A stretch of 53,033 bases of DNA from Candidatus Sulfopaludibacter sp. SbA3 (GTDB taxonomy: Bacteria; Acidobacteriota; Terriglobia; Bryobacterales; Bryobacteraceae): contig CAMDED010000039.1 of the NCBI GenBank assembly GCA_945893365.1, positions 1 through 53,033 of the forward strand, in the 5' to 3' direction. Both the position numbers and the translations under genes were made by a program. Shown in pieces: positions 26,601-34,178 of the stretch. The notes below the pieces were generated by a model. It did no database searches and was not told where the DNA came from. It saw only the letters and a list, made by a program, of their open reading frames with translations. The first letter of the stretch is position 1. Each line of letters starts with the position of its first letter.

Positions 26601-27039
26601 GCAGGCAGGAACGATCCTGACGCTCTCCGACGGCACCCCAATTAATGTGGGGCAGATCGGCGATCCGCTGCTGATCGGAACACCGAACGTGCCGGACGCG
26701 ACGGGCATCAGCCCGATCCCGCCGGATCGCTCGCCCGATAAGTTCTGGAATGCGGCCGCGTTCAACGCCACCAATCCCGAGCTCCTCTACCGGTACGGCA
26801 ACACCGGCCGCAATCTTCTGACCACGCCCGGACTGAAGCAGTGGGATTTCTCGCTGAGCAAGGATATCCAAATTCGCGAAAAACACAAAGTGGAGTTTCG
26901 CTTCGAGGCGTTCAATTTCGCCAACCATCCGAACTTCAACGCTCCGGCGGCGGACGTCCGCACGCCTGCGACGTTTGGGAGAATCACGACGGCACGCACG
27001 ATGCGTGAAATGCAGTTCGGCTTCAAATACATTTTCTAA
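23668..27039 (+). CDS. Oar-like TonB-dependent receptor with carboxypeptidase-regulatory domain
   Basis: A 1123-residue outer-membrane protein. A signal peptide (MRPRRFVAALLFLLAAPAVF, then AQ) precedes a carboxypeptidase-regulatory beta-sandwich (about 25-105: ITGTVSDSTGAVVAAATVKV, then NYTIPFLAPGVYRVRVEKEGF). The plug domain starts near residue 115 with TVIDNRRIVELPLNGRNYLQ, and DFTL-like VAGARNQFNHYTLDG follows. The remaining 800 residues are alternating strands of a large barrel ending in an aromatic residue (MQFGFKYIF), as required for Bam-mediated insertion. Acidobacteriota encode dozens of such proteins; they may take up polymers, but the ligand cannot be inferred. TonB box not clear. 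It is preceded by a good promoter and stands alone. Confidence 0.93.
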   Translation: MRPRRFVAALLFLLAAPAVFAQTSGEITGTVSDSTGAVVAAATVKVTNTGTSQTREAVTNETGNYTIPFLAPGVYRVRVEKEGFKAATRSDVRLQVADSVRVNFAVEVGSVSESIEVQGGATLLTTENGTVGTVIDNRRIVELPLNGRNYLQMVALSPNVSAEQGAGGEAAARKGGTRTEKSLSVAGARNQFNHYTLDGLENTDMSYNIYALQPSIDALQEFKIETGVYSAEFGRGAVQINVATKPGSNEFHGTVFEFIRSESMDAREYRQVGNRNPFLRNQFGYTLGGRIIRDKLFFLSNFETLRETKTLQGLSNVAPDRMRAGDFSASGRSIFDPATRTFSTDAAGNLRAASALPFPNNQIPAARFNPISLKMLEFYPRATTPGDNILSNFVRQRERPITWEQLNQRIDYTENLKSTWYGRFSWSDEDYKEIASFQDQEANILTKTRQALATNIRTFSPTVVNEFRFGLTEFHNDQKRFYAFKRDVTGELGIRGLNSPVELSYGTPSIGLGLGLTGFGEQGNGPFVGRTAIFQWIDNMSIIRGKHSIRFGAEIRRDRYNETGNAFTRGSFGFDVNATQDPTRRGVTGHPFADYMLGETFTPTRARAFSNGLFRATIFAGYVQDTVKITPKLTAEFGLRYEFTPPYHDKYRGIMNVIVYDSGVFNGDVIPGAKTPVMIRPGKGDFHEGLSFRFNDGVPTATGDDQLGRETVKRDKNDFAPRVSFAYRPSEKWTVRTGLGVYFVQDIVEARFDLSRNVGGRSQFTADSERPNANFSDPWRFEGGTCANFSGPCQGPTFTLANNTNRRTPYMMQWIFNVQRQLGSDTVVEAGYIGSGGHKLELLRVWNQPVLRKGTNDSRTLLQRSPFPAYGLIQTLDGHGNSNYHGLGLKAQRRFSKGLTYLAGFTWAKSTDGGSTVRNNTGENQFATDNYNLRREHALSQFHNGHRFVTSLLYELPFGKGKRFLNTGGVANFLIGGWQAGTILTLSDGTPINVGQIGDPLLIGTPNVPDATGISPIPPDRSPDKFWNAAAFNATNPELLYRYGNTGRNLLTTPGLKQWDFSLSKDIQIREKHKVEFRFEAFNFANHPNFNAPAADVRTPATFGRITTARTMREMQFGFKYIF

Positions 27040-27387
27040 AGCCTGTGAAAAACGGCGCGAACCGGCGAAACCCGGGACGCGGAAAGCTACCACAAGATTC
27101 TCGACCGGCTCGAAGCTGCCGAAGCGATTCGACTTGGCGTCGCAGCGGCTGAGGAAGGCCGGGTCAAGCCCGGAAGCGAAGCGGATCGCACCGCCTGGAA
27201 ATACGAGCCAAGCGACGCGACTGGCGGAACAACACTGGCGGACGCCGAGGCCTGCGTTCGCTTCTTCCGCGATAGCTTGCGGTCAACTGCGCCTCGTCGG
27301 GCCGGTCGGGCGGAAGGGCTTGCTCGCAATGGGAGAACCGCGTAAAATATTGAGTGCCGGGAGCTGCAGGTTTCGACGGATCTTCAG
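27040..27387. other. Intergenic DNA with a decayed open frame
   Basis: Between the receptor and the FkbM gene. The + frame ending in a TAA at 27340-27342 is open from just after a TGA at about 27048 and contains YHKILDRLEAAEAIRLGVAA and EEGRVKPGSEA, which loosely resemble an antitoxin-like helix, but there is no start codon with a ribosome-binding site. I regard it as a possible remnant only. AAAATATTGAG near 27345 is AT-rich and may belong to the FkbM promoter. Confidence 0.3.
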
Positions 27388-28215
27388 ATGTCTCCGCGGG
27401 GGTTTCCGATTAAACCGACACTCACACGTTTGCTCAGGGCCGCGCAACACCTGGACCGAGTGCCGGAGATCATTCGTTGCCGGCGCCATACGCACCAGTG
27501 GCTTAGACTCACGACTGCGTATGTCGGTCTGAACGGAAGCCTGCCGTTTGAGATCGACTTTCCTTCAGGACGCTTTGAATTCCTGGAGCGAGGCGATGTT
27601 GCCACATTCTGGCAGATTTTTTATCGGGGGGTCTACCCGGTCAGGTCTTCAGACCGCGTCATCGTCGACGCTGGGGCAAACATCGGCGCGTTCAGCCTGT
27701 ACGCCCTTCAGAACGCCCCGCAGGCCACCCTGATCGCCATCGAACCGGCGCCCGACAGCTGCAAAAGACTTAGATCCATGCTTCGCGCCAATGGACTGGA
27801 ATCTCGCTATACGCTCTATGAAGCCGCTCTGGGAGAACGCCAGGGAGAGACGACGATCCAGCTCGCCGGAGTAGGAAGCCAGTTTCGACGTACCGGAGTT
27901 TCCGGCCAGCGCGTCGCGATGGAAACGCTTGACAGCGTGATTCCCCCGGACACGGTTGTGGACCTCTTGAAAATTGATATCGAGGGAGCGGAATACGGCG
28001 TGTTGAATTCCGTCTCTCCCGGCACGTTGCGCCGCATCCGGCGAATCGTCCTGGAATTCCACCCGCAAGCTCCTGCAAAGGCCGCAATCGATCCACTGAC
28101 ATCCAACGGTTTTAAGCTAACGCGTTATCACGACGACGGCGAGGGATACGGCGTCGCATGGCTGGAGCGAAGCGAAGGTGGCGGCGCGACTTCAGGTCGG
28201 CCTACCGCGGAATAG
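27388..28215 (+). CDS. FkbM-family S-adenosylmethionine methyltransferase
   Basis: A 275-residue class I methyltransferase of the FkbM group, which methylates hydroxyls of sugars or polyketides. Motif I is VIVDAGANIGAFSL (91-104), then LIAIEPAPDS (115-124) binds the ribose, and LLKIDIEGAEYG (193-204) is the family's signature. The N-terminal 60 residues are a variable substrate part. The ATG at 27388 follows a weakly purine-rich leader. No glycosyltransferase cluster is adjacent; instead the gene is flanked by apparently decayed DNA on both sides, including a transposase remnant 60 bases after its stop. This fits a gene carried in by transfer, though composition was not measured. Confidence 0.85.
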   Translation: MSPRGFPIKPTLTRLLRAAQHLDRVPEIIRCRRHTHQWLRLTTAYVGLNGSLPFEIDFPSGRFEFLERGDVATFWQIFYRGVYPVRSSDRVIVDAGANIGAFSLYALQNAPQATLIAIEPAPDSCKRLRSMLRANGLESRYTLYEAALGERQGETTIQLAGVGSQFRRTGVSGQRVAMETLDSVIPPDTVVDLLKIDIEGAEYGVLNSVSPGTLRRIRRIVLEFHPQAPAKAAIDPLTSNGFKLTRYHDDGEGYGVAWLERSEGGGATSGRPTAE

Positions 28216-28275
28216 TATAGTGGACCCCGGATTTCAGACCAGGCAATAAGTTAGAATTTCGGCGGAGTCGTACCC

Positions 28276-28379
28276 TGATCTACAAGTCGCGGTGGCGGGT
28301 GGAACTCTTCTTCAAATGGATCGGGCGGCGCCTCAGAATCAAGTCCTACCACGGCGCCATCGCCGATGCGGTACCATAG
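28276..28379 (+). pseudogene. IS4-family transposase C-terminal fragment
   Basis: The frame LIYKSRWRVELFFKWIGRRL followed by RIKSYHGAIADAV and a TAG at 28377-28379 matches the Y-(K/R)-x-R-W-x-V-E-L-F-F-K-W-I motif around the last catalytic Glu of IS4/IS5-type DDE transposases. Only about 33 residues remain and neither the N-terminal DDE part nor terminal inverted repeats are seen. The rest of 28216-28549 holds nothing recognisable. This is a scar of an old insertion, next to the FkbM gene. Confidence 0.75.
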
Positions 28380-28549
28380 ACTTGGAGCCTACTACAAAGC
28401 AGGTGACTGATTCCTATTTTTGATCCAACAATCAAAGATAGGGAGTCCTACTCGATCATGCGTCCGTGTGCCAGCTCCCGCGGTCCGAAAAGGCCGCGAT
28501 GGAGACGCCTAAAGGCGCTCGGGGGACGCCCGCCCTAGTACTATTGGGG

Positions 28550-29866
28550 TCAAACCGGGAATCGGAACGGCCCAGCGGTTCGCTCCATTACCTCCAAAGC
28601 TACCGCCAGCGCCTCCTCCGGCGACCGCACCCTGCCCTCGAGCTGCGCATCCTCGACCGCGGCCAGCGCCTGCTTAAACGCCGGACATGGGCTGTATCCC
28701 GCAGCTAACAGATCGTCTCCCGTCAGCAGCGGAGGCGGTTTCAAGACCTCTGGCGGGGTCCGCTCCCAGCGCGCCTTCATCGCCTCGTAGTGATCGAGGC
28801 GACCGTGGCTCGCAAGGCAGTCGAGCCGGTGCAGTTCCAGATGCTCCTCAAAATGCGGCAATCGCAGGAACCGCAGAATGGTGCTCTCCCGCATTTTGTC
28901 CACGTCTTTGAACCGCATGTGGTTCGCTACCAGATCGTCGACGCGCCGCATCTCCTCTTTCGAGCAGCGCAGTCGCGTGAGAATGTCCGTCGAGATTTCG
29001 CGGCCCAGCTCCACATGCCCATCGAACCGGATGCGCTCCGCGATACGAAACGTTCCAGGTTTCCCCACATCATGCAGCACTACGCCGAAAGCCAGCGCCG
29101 GAGACGGTTCCCTCATTGCGCCCAACATCAGGAGGACGTGCGTCCAGACGTCGCCTTCCGGATGAAACTCCGGCGGCTGGGCGACTCCCTTGAACGCGGC
29201 GACTTCCGGAAGAATCACAGGGAGCAGTCCACACTCGTCCAGCAGTTCGAAGCCCCGCCGCGCGGCGCCCTCGGTCAGAATCCTCACCAACTCGTCGCGG
29301 GTACGCTCGGCGGAGACGTCGCGCGCCAGGCCGCTCAGCCGGCGGATCGCGGCGGAGGTTTCAGGTTCGATCTCGAAGCCTAGCCGCGCCGCGAACCTGA
29401 CAGCGCGCAGCATCCTCAGGCGATCTTCGCGAAACCTGGCGTCAGGGTCCCCAATCGCCCGCACCAGACCGAGGCGTAAGTCTTCGCGGCCGCCCACATA
29501 GTCGAAAACCTCGCCGCTCTCGGCGTCCATAAGCAGGGCGTTGATGGTGAAATCTCGCCGCGCCACGTCCTTTCGCACGTCGGTCTCAAACGCCACATAG
29601 TCGGGATGCCGCCCATCGGAGTAGTTCCGTTCGCTACGAAACGTCGCCACCTCGACGCCGTCCACAAGCGCCACGCCAAAGTGAGCGCCAACCACCGCCG
29701 CGCCGGGAAAAAGCTCGATCACCTGTTCCGGACGCGCGCTCGTCGCGACGTCGTAATCGGAAGGCTCGCGGCCGAGCAGCAGGTCCCGGACGCACCCGCC
29801 CACCAGGTAGGCATAGTACCCGTTTTCCTTGAGTCTCCCAGTAATTTGCCTCGCGCGCTGGTTCAT
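28550..29866 (-). CDS. cca: CCA tRNA nucleotidyltransferase with HD domain
   Basis: A 438-residue class II nucleotidyltransferase. The catalytic core has LVGGCVRDLLLG (21-32), SDYDVATSA (36-44) with the metal-binding Asp37 and Asp39, and RRDFTINALLMD. The neck and RNA-binding part follow (RFREDRLRMLRAVRFAARLGF). An HD-type domain with VVLHDVGKP (about 263-271) and a second helical part make up the C-terminal half, as in cca genes that carry phosphohydrolase activity. Poly(A) polymerase is an alternative reading, but the separate PcnB-type features are missing. The end reaches close to the IS4 scar; no damage to the gene is visible. Confidence 0.9.
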   Translation of the reverse strand: MNQRARQITGRLKENGYYAYLVGGCVRDLLLGREPSDYDVATSARPEQVIELFPGAAVVGAHFGVALVDGVEVATFRSERNYSDGRHPDYVAFETDVRKDVARRDFTINALLMDAESGEVFDYVGGREDLRLGLVRAIGDPDARFREDRLRMLRAVRFAARLGFEIEPETSAAIRRLSGLARDVSAERTRDELVRILTEGAARRGFELLDECGLLPVILPEVAAFKGVAQPPEFHPEGDVWTHVLLMLGAMREPSPALAFGVVLHDVGKPGTFRIAERIRFDGHVELGREISTDILTRLRCSKEEMRRVDDLVANHMRFKDVDKMRESTILRFLRLPHFEEHLELHRLDCLASHGRLDHYEAMKARWERTPPEVLKPPPLLTGDDLLAAGYSPCPAFKQALAAVEDAQLEGRVRSPEEALAVALEVMERTAGPFRFPV

Positions 29867-29879
29867 GGTTCCAGTCTAT

Positions 29880-29909
29880 GTTATACTTCAGAAATGAAAT
29901 TGTAACCAA
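29880..29909 (-). promoter_or_regulatory. Candidate promoter of cca
   Basis: On the minus strand TTGGTT (29909-29904) and TATAAC (29885-29880) are separated by 18 bases. Transcription from this pair would begin around 29873, only about seven bases before the ATG at 29866, so the leader would be very short and lack a normal ribosome-binding site. The assignment is tentative. Confidence 0.4.
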
Positions 29910-30004
29910 CTCCCCGTCCTGTCCTCGTTAGGTGTTTGTTTGTAACGGTTTAGCAGTATCCCCCTTGTACTGTTTTTTCAACAGAAAGCCACTATAGGAG
30001 TCAT

Positions 30005-30478
30005 ATGCGAAAACTGTTTTCAAATGGATTGGCCCTTTTTGCGGGCGTGGTTTCGACCCCTGTCGCGACCATCAGTCTGGAGCTTCGACACCTCCCAGGC
30101 GAGCTCCGTCAGGACCCCAGGCTCGACCGCCTGCGCCGCTTCTTTCGCAAAGCCGCCCCGAAGCTTGAGTCGTACTCCGCCACCTTCATCGCCGCGTCGG
30201 AGGAAAACTGTCTGGATTGGACGCTCCTCCCGAGTCTCACCATCATCGAATCCGGCGGAAACGGCAACCGTAACAACAACCTGCTTGGTTGGAACAACGG
30301 GAAAACCCCCTTCCTCTCCGTTGCGCACGGAATACAGTCGGTCGGCAGGCGCTTGGCAATCTCTCCGATTTACCGCAACAAGAACATCGACCAGATTCTC
30401 GCGTCGTACAACACCGATCCGAACTACGCGGTGGCGGTGAAAAGGGTGATGCGCAGGATGCGGGCGTACGGCAAGTAG
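30005..30478 (+). CDS. Secreted lysozyme/glucosaminidase-like protein
   Basis: A 157-residue protein with a hydrophobic N-terminus (MRKLFSNGLALFAGVVSTPV) that should serve as a signal peptide or anchor. From residue 55 the sequence resembles a small transglycosylase/glucosaminidase domain: NCLDWTLLPSLTIIESGGN places the likely catalytic Glu at 82, followed by NNLLGWNNGK, then FLSVAHGIQSVGRRLA and ILASYNTDPNYAVAVKRVMR. The pattern I-I-E-S-G-G-N, then N-N-x-x-G-W, is that of peptidoglycan-cleaving enzymes of the lysozyme superfamily. A strong AGGAG lies before the ATG at 30005. A role in local wall remodelling is inferred. It lies upstream of the adaptor gene by 143 bases. Confidence 0.7.
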   Translation: MRKLFSNGLALFAGVVSTPVATISLELRHLPGELRQDPRLDRLRRFFRKAAPKLESYSATFIAASEENCLDWTLLPSLTIIESGGNGNRNNNLLGWNNGKTPFLSVAHGIQSVGRRLAISPIYRNKNIDQILASYNTDPNYAVAVKRVMRRMRAYGK

Positions 30479-30621
30479 CCATTTTCGGAACACCTGTCCC
30501 ACAAACGGACAGATCGCTGTGTGCCGCCCATCCCCCCGGGCTCTTCATTCATTGCAGATTCAATAACTTGGGGTCGTTTTGCGTTCTGGCAGCGGGCGTG
30601 CCCTTCAATGTTTGAGCAATA

Positions 30622-31875
30622 ATGGACATCCAACGCAAGGGCGCGGCAAAAAGCCGGTTGATCCGCCGTATTACCTATTCGTCGCTCACCCTCATCGCCA
30701 CGCTGATTGCGGGCATCGGTGTTTGGCGCCTCAAACCCGCTCCTGTAAGCGTCGAGCGCGGAACTCTCTGGTTTGGCACGGTCAAGCGCGGACCCATGAT
30801 CCGGAACGTGCGGGGACTTGGTACGCTGGTCCCGGAAGACATCCTGCTGATCCCCGCGGGCACCGACGGCCGCGTCGATAAGATCATCCTGCGCCCGGGA
30901 GCGCAAGTGAGATCCGATACCGTATTGCTCGAACTCAGCAATCCCCAACTGGAGAACGACGCCCTCGACGCCCTCTATCAATTGAAGGCGGCTGAAGCGG
31001 GGCTTATCCAGCTTCGGGTTACGCTCGAGAGCACGAAATTGCAGCAGCAGGCTTCAACCGCGCAGGTGCAGTCGGACTTCGTGCAGGCCCGCATCCAGGC
31101 TGAGCGGGATGAGCAGTTGTCCAAGGAAGGCTTGGGAGCGGAGATCGTGGCGAAGCTCTCGCGGGCGAAGTCGGACGAGTTGTCGAACCGTACGAGGATC
31201 GAAGAAAAGCGGCTTTCCATCAGTGACGATTCGATCAAGGCGCAAATGGATGCGCAACAGGTGCAGATCGATAAACTGAAGGCGCTCTACGGTTTACGGA
31301 AGACCCAGGTGGATCAGCTAAAGGTTCGCGCGGGTGCGGACGGCATCCTCCAGCAGTTGCCGGTCGAGGTGGGCCAGCGCGTACCGGCGGGGACGGTACT
31401 GGCGAAGGTGGCCGAGCCGAGGAAACTGAAGGCCGAGCTGAAGATTGCCGAAACGCAAGCCAAAGACATTGTGCTGGGCCAGGTCGCCGAGATCGATACA
31501 CGAAACGGATTCATTCCCGGGCGCGTCTCGCGCATTGATCCGGCGTCGGTGAACGGGACCGTTACCGTCGACGTGCGTCTAACGGGGGAGTTGCCGCAAG
31601 GCGCGAGGCCCGATCTAAGTGTCGACGGAACCGTGGAACTTGAGCGGCTAAACGACGTACTGTATATGGAACGGCCCGTGTTCGGGCAGCCGAACAGCCC
31701 TGTCCAGTTGTTCAAGGTCGACCCGAACGGCAAGGATGCCGCCAAGGTGCAGGTGAAATTGGGCCGCGGCTCGGTGACCGCGATCGAAGTGCTGGACGGA
31801 TTGAAAATCGGGGATCAAGTGGTTCTATCGGATATGTCGGCCTGGGATGCGCACGACAGGATTCGGATGAATTGA
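30622..31875 (+). CDS. HlyD-family periplasmic adaptor
   Basis: A 417-residue membrane-fusion protein. An N-terminal transmembrane helix (about 18-38, RITYSSLTLIATLIAGIGVW) precedes a lipoyl half motif (LLIPAGTDGRVDKIILRPGAQV), a long coiled-coil hairpin (about 105-215, rich in Gln, Glu, Lys and Ala), the second lipoyl half (LKVRAGADGILQQLPVEVGQ), a barrel domain and a C-terminal part. The layout is close to the adaptor at 8341 but with little wording in common, so the two are separate lineages. It is followed immediately by an ATPase, but no permease gene is linked. The final few bases overlap a possible alternative TTG start of the ATPase gene. Confidence 0.87.
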   Translation: MDIQRKGAAKSRLIRRITYSSLTLIATLIAGIGVWRLKPAPVSVERGTLWFGTVKRGPMIRNVRGLGTLVPEDILLIPAGTDGRVDKIILRPGAQVRSDTVLLELSNPQLENDALDALYQLKAAEAGLIQLRVTLESTKLQQQASTAQVQSDFVQARIQAERDEQLSKEGLGAEIVAKLSRAKSDELSNRTRIEEKRLSISDDSIKAQMDAQQVQIDKLKALYGLRKTQVDQLKVRAGADGILQQLPVEVGQRVPAGTVLAKVAEPRKLKAELKIAETQAKDIVLGQVAEIDTRNGFIPGRVSRIDPASVNGTVTVDVRLTGELPQGARPDLSVDGTVELERLNDVLYMERPVFGQPNSPVQLFKVDPNGKDAAKVQVKLGRGSVTAIEVLDGLKIGDQVVLSDMSAWDAHDRIRMN

Positions 31876-31889
31876 GAACGGGAGAAACG

Positions 31890-32591
31890 ATGAACGAAGG
31901 CTTGCAAGCAATGATCCATCTGGATGGCGTGACAAAGGTATTTCTCACCGACGAAGTGGAAACGCATGCGCTCGCGGGGATTCACCTGGAGGTCCGAAAG
32001 GGCGAGTACGTGGCGATTTCGGGACCGTCCGGCTGCGGGAAATCCACGCTCCTGGCCATTCTGGGGCTGCTCGATTCACCGTCGAACGGACAGTACGTGC
32101 TGAATGGAAAGCCGGTGGAAAACCTGAAGCTCTCCGAACGCGCGCGAATCCGCAACCGTGAGATCGGGTTCATCTTTCAGGCCTTCAACCTGATTGGCGA
32201 TCTGACGGTTTACGAGAATGTCGAGCTGCCCCTGACGTATCGCGGGATGCCGGGGGACGAGCGGAAGCGCCGCGTGCAGGAGGCGCTCGAGAAGGTGGGG
32301 ATGGCGCACCGCGTGAAACATTATCCGTCGCAACTGTCGGGTGGCCAGCAGCAGCGCGTGGCAGTGGCGCGGGCACTTGCCGGCGAGCCTTCCGTGTTGC
32401 TTGCGGACGAGCCCACGGGCAACCTCGATTCGGCGAACGGGGAAGCCGTGATGGATCTGTTGCGCGAGTTGCACCGCAACGGCGCTACCATTTGTATGGT
32501 GACGCACGATCCCCGATACGCGAAGTTCGCGGATCGGAGCGTACACTTGTTCGATGGGAGGATTGTAGAGGAGAGCATGGAGGCGGCGTGA
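31890..32591 (+). CDS. ABC transporter ATP-binding protein, MacB/LolD class
   Basis: A 233-residue ATPase. The ATG at 31890 is preferred because GGGAGA precedes it; a TTG at 31872 overlapping the adaptor stop is also in frame. Walker A is SGPSGCGKSTL (44-54), the Q-loop is FIFQAFNLIG, the signature LSGGQQQRVAVARAL and Walker [17 protein letters not shown], with VTHDPRYAKF as the switch region. It belongs to the MacB/LolD group. Its stop shares a base with the next gene (TGATG), so adaptor, ATPase and the DUF4097-like protein form one unit. The permeases that it would drive are not in the window. Confidence 0.92.
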   Translation: MNEGLQAMIHLDGVTKVFLTDEVETHALAGIHLEVRKGEYVAISGPSGCGKSTLLAILGLLDSPSNGQYVLNGKPVENLKLSERARIRNREIGFIFQAFNLIGDLTVYENVELPLTYRGMPGDERKRRVQEALEKVGMAHRVKHYPSQLSGGQQQRVAVARALAGEPSVLLADEPTGNLDSANGEAVMDLLRELHRNGATICMVTHDPRYAKFADRSVHLFDGRIVEESMEAA

Positions 32592-33325
32592 TGAGAGGCG
32601 ATGCGATCGGGAGAAGAATCTCAGTTTTAGCGATAGGGCTGGGCGCTTTGGCGTTGGCCGCCCAGGCGCGCGACGACAAACATAAGGTGGAAATCGCTTC
32701 GACGGAGACGATTTCATTCGAATCGGGCGGCAGAATTCGGATCAGCAACTCGATCGGCGAGGTCAAAGTCGAAGGATGGGACCGGCCGGAGGTTGAAGTG
32801 ACCGTGATCCGGGCGACGAATCGGGACTATGCTCCGCAAAACCAGGCCGCCGCGCGCCGCGATCTGGAAGACGTAACGGTTCGCGTGGTGAAGGAATCGC
32901 GCGAAAAGTTGCGAATCGAGACGGTCTTCCCAAAGCGCGACCTGTTTTCGCCTTTTCGAGGCAAGACCAATGTCCACGTAAGGTACAGGATCAAGGCTCC
33001 GGCGAACACGTCGCTATGGATCGATCACGAAGTGGGCGAGGTTGATGTGAGCGGCGTGAAGGCGGATATTGAGATCAGGAACCGCATCGGAGAGGTGAAC
33101 GTGAAACTGCCGCGGGGAGCGTACCGGGCAAATGCGAAGGTCCGCCTGGGTGAAGTGAATTCGGACCTGCTGGGGACGTCGCGCCGCAGGTTCCTGAGCC
33201 ATGAGTTCGTCTCGGACGAACGGCAGGATGGGCGCAGGTTGCTCCTGCGTGTCGGGATCGGAGAGATCAACGTGCGGTGCGAAGGCGGCAGGGAAGAGAA
33301 GGGATCTCCCGAGCGGATTATCTGA
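32591..33325 (+). CDS. Exported DUF4097-like beta-rich protein
   Basis: A 244-residue protein with a signal peptide (MRGDAIGRRISVLAIGLGAL, then ALAAQA). The mature part shows repeated short strands of the type I-x-x-x-x-I-G-E-V-x-V: RISNSIGEVKVEGWD, WIDHEVGEVDVSGV, IRNRIGEVNVKLP and KVRLGEVNSDL, as in the beta-solenoid DUF4097/DUF4098 adhesin-like family. No catalytic motif is evident. The ATG at 32591 overlaps the ATPase stop by one base, so it is translationally linked to an exporter ATPase and may be its substrate or accessory. Function unknown. The longer frame starting at 32492 lies inside the ATPase gene and is not chosen. Confidence 0.75.
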   Translation: MRGDAIGRRISVLAIGLGALALAAQARDDKHKVEIASTETISFESGGRIRISNSIGEVKVEGWDRPEVEVTVIRATNRDYAPQNQAAARRDLEDVTVRVVKESREKLRIETVFPKRDLFSPFRGKTNVHVRYRIKAPANTSLWIDHEVGEVDVSGVKADIEIRNRIGEVNVKLPRGAYRANAKVRLGEVNSDLLGTSRRRFLSHEFVSDERQDGRRLLLRVGIGEINVRCEGGREEKGSPERII

Positions 33326-33420
33326 CGCACTGCCACGGCTGAAAGGCGCTCAAGCCGGCCTTCTCGCTCCGGAGGCGGTGCAAAGTCAGCGGCGTTGGTT
33401 CAATGGAAAACTTGGCGTGA

Positions 33421-33864
33421 TCATTCCAGTTGCTCCAGGTCCGCCATATCCTTGGATCTTCCGCTCATTCTCTTGTTCACCTTCAAATCCTCGAAGCAGA
33501 TCAAGTTCACCTGCACGCCGTCTATGTTCACGTGCACGCGTCTTGGGAAGGCTTGCGAAAACTCAACTCCGGATACCGAAGTCAGAATTTCAATTCGCAG
33601 TGGTGGAACGCCCATTCGAACTACTTTGCGCGGCTCGCGAAACATCTTCGCTTCGGCCTCCGCGAACCCGAAAGCTTGCAATACGGCAGCCACCTTCTCC
33701 GCGTTGCCTGGATCGATACCGACCCAAACATCCATATCAACCGTGGCGCGCGGATAACCGTAGTAGTTTACGGCGTAACCACCGATCAGGAGATAGTCGG
33801 CTTTACTCGAGTTCAACAACCTCAAGAACTCTTTGAAGTCGGGTGGTAGCAGGATCGTAGCCAT
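33421..33864 (-). CDS. Nucleotidyltransferase, probable toxin of a toxin-antitoxin pair
   Basis: A 147-residue DNA polymerase beta-like nucleotidyltransferase. YLLIGGYAVNYYGYPRATVD holds the Gly-Gly of the phosphate-binding loop (28-29), and DMD (43-45) supplies the catalytic acids. The third acidic residue probably lies in RIEILTS further on. The C-terminal helix contains CFEDLKVNKRMSGRSKDMAD, the D-L-x-x-x-K-x-x-x-G-R-x-K-D-x-x-D motif typical of AbiEii-like and other small nucleotidyltransferase toxins. The start falls 62 bases inside a short upstream gene on the same strand, a hallmark of two-gene toxin modules. Its target (tRNA or other RNA) is unknown. Confidence 0.8.
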   Translation of the reverse strand: MATILLPPDFKEFLRLLNSSKADYLLIGGYAVNYYGYPRATVDMDVWVGIDPGNAEKVAAVLQAFGFAEAEAKMFREPRKVVRMGVPPLRIEILTSVSGVEFSQAFPRRVHVNIDGVQVNLICFEDLKVNKRMSGRSKDMADLEQLE

Positions 33865-34009
33865 AAATGATCTGCCGCATGAGCTCGAGGGCTTCCAGCC
33901 GCTCCAGTGGCGTTCTGGACCTCCAGTACGCTTTCTCGTCGGGCTCGTCTGAAAGGGACCGGACGCTAAAGGCGCTTCGGTCCATGCGAACGAAGTCCAC
34001 GACCTTCAT
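33803..34009 (-). CDS. Small partner of the nucleotidyltransferase, probable antitoxin
   Basis: A 68-residue protein encoded directly upstream of the nucleotidyltransferase and overlapping it by 62 bases. The middle section, AYWRSRTPLERLEALELMRQ followed by IIYGYDPATTRLQRVLEVVE, is a helical motif often seen beside nucleotidyltransferase or related PIN-like genes in soil bacteria. It has no DNA-binding motif that I can name. From order, size and overlap I infer an antitoxin or obligate partner. The ATG at 34009 lies after a weak purine-rich leader. Confidence 0.65.
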   Translation of the reverse strand: MKVVDFVRMDRSAFSVRSLSDEPDEKAYWRSRTPLERLEALELMRQIIYGYDPATTRLQRVLEVVELE

Positions 34010-34178
34010 GAACTCATCTTACTCCTTTTCACCGGTCTCTCCGCGGTGATCGCTCCTTCCGCCGGCTTCGTCAATATATACTGGCAGGTGGGGCGGAAGA
34101 TGGCGAAATGAATTCGGATTTGCAAGGGATTCCGCGGCCAAGGCGCCGGCCCGCGCCGGGATCGTCTGACGGATTCGC

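Noticed and set aside
25735-27093. A 452-residue minus-strand frame over the end of the Oar-like gene
   Set aside because: Same reason: antisense to a clearly coding strand, without motifs.
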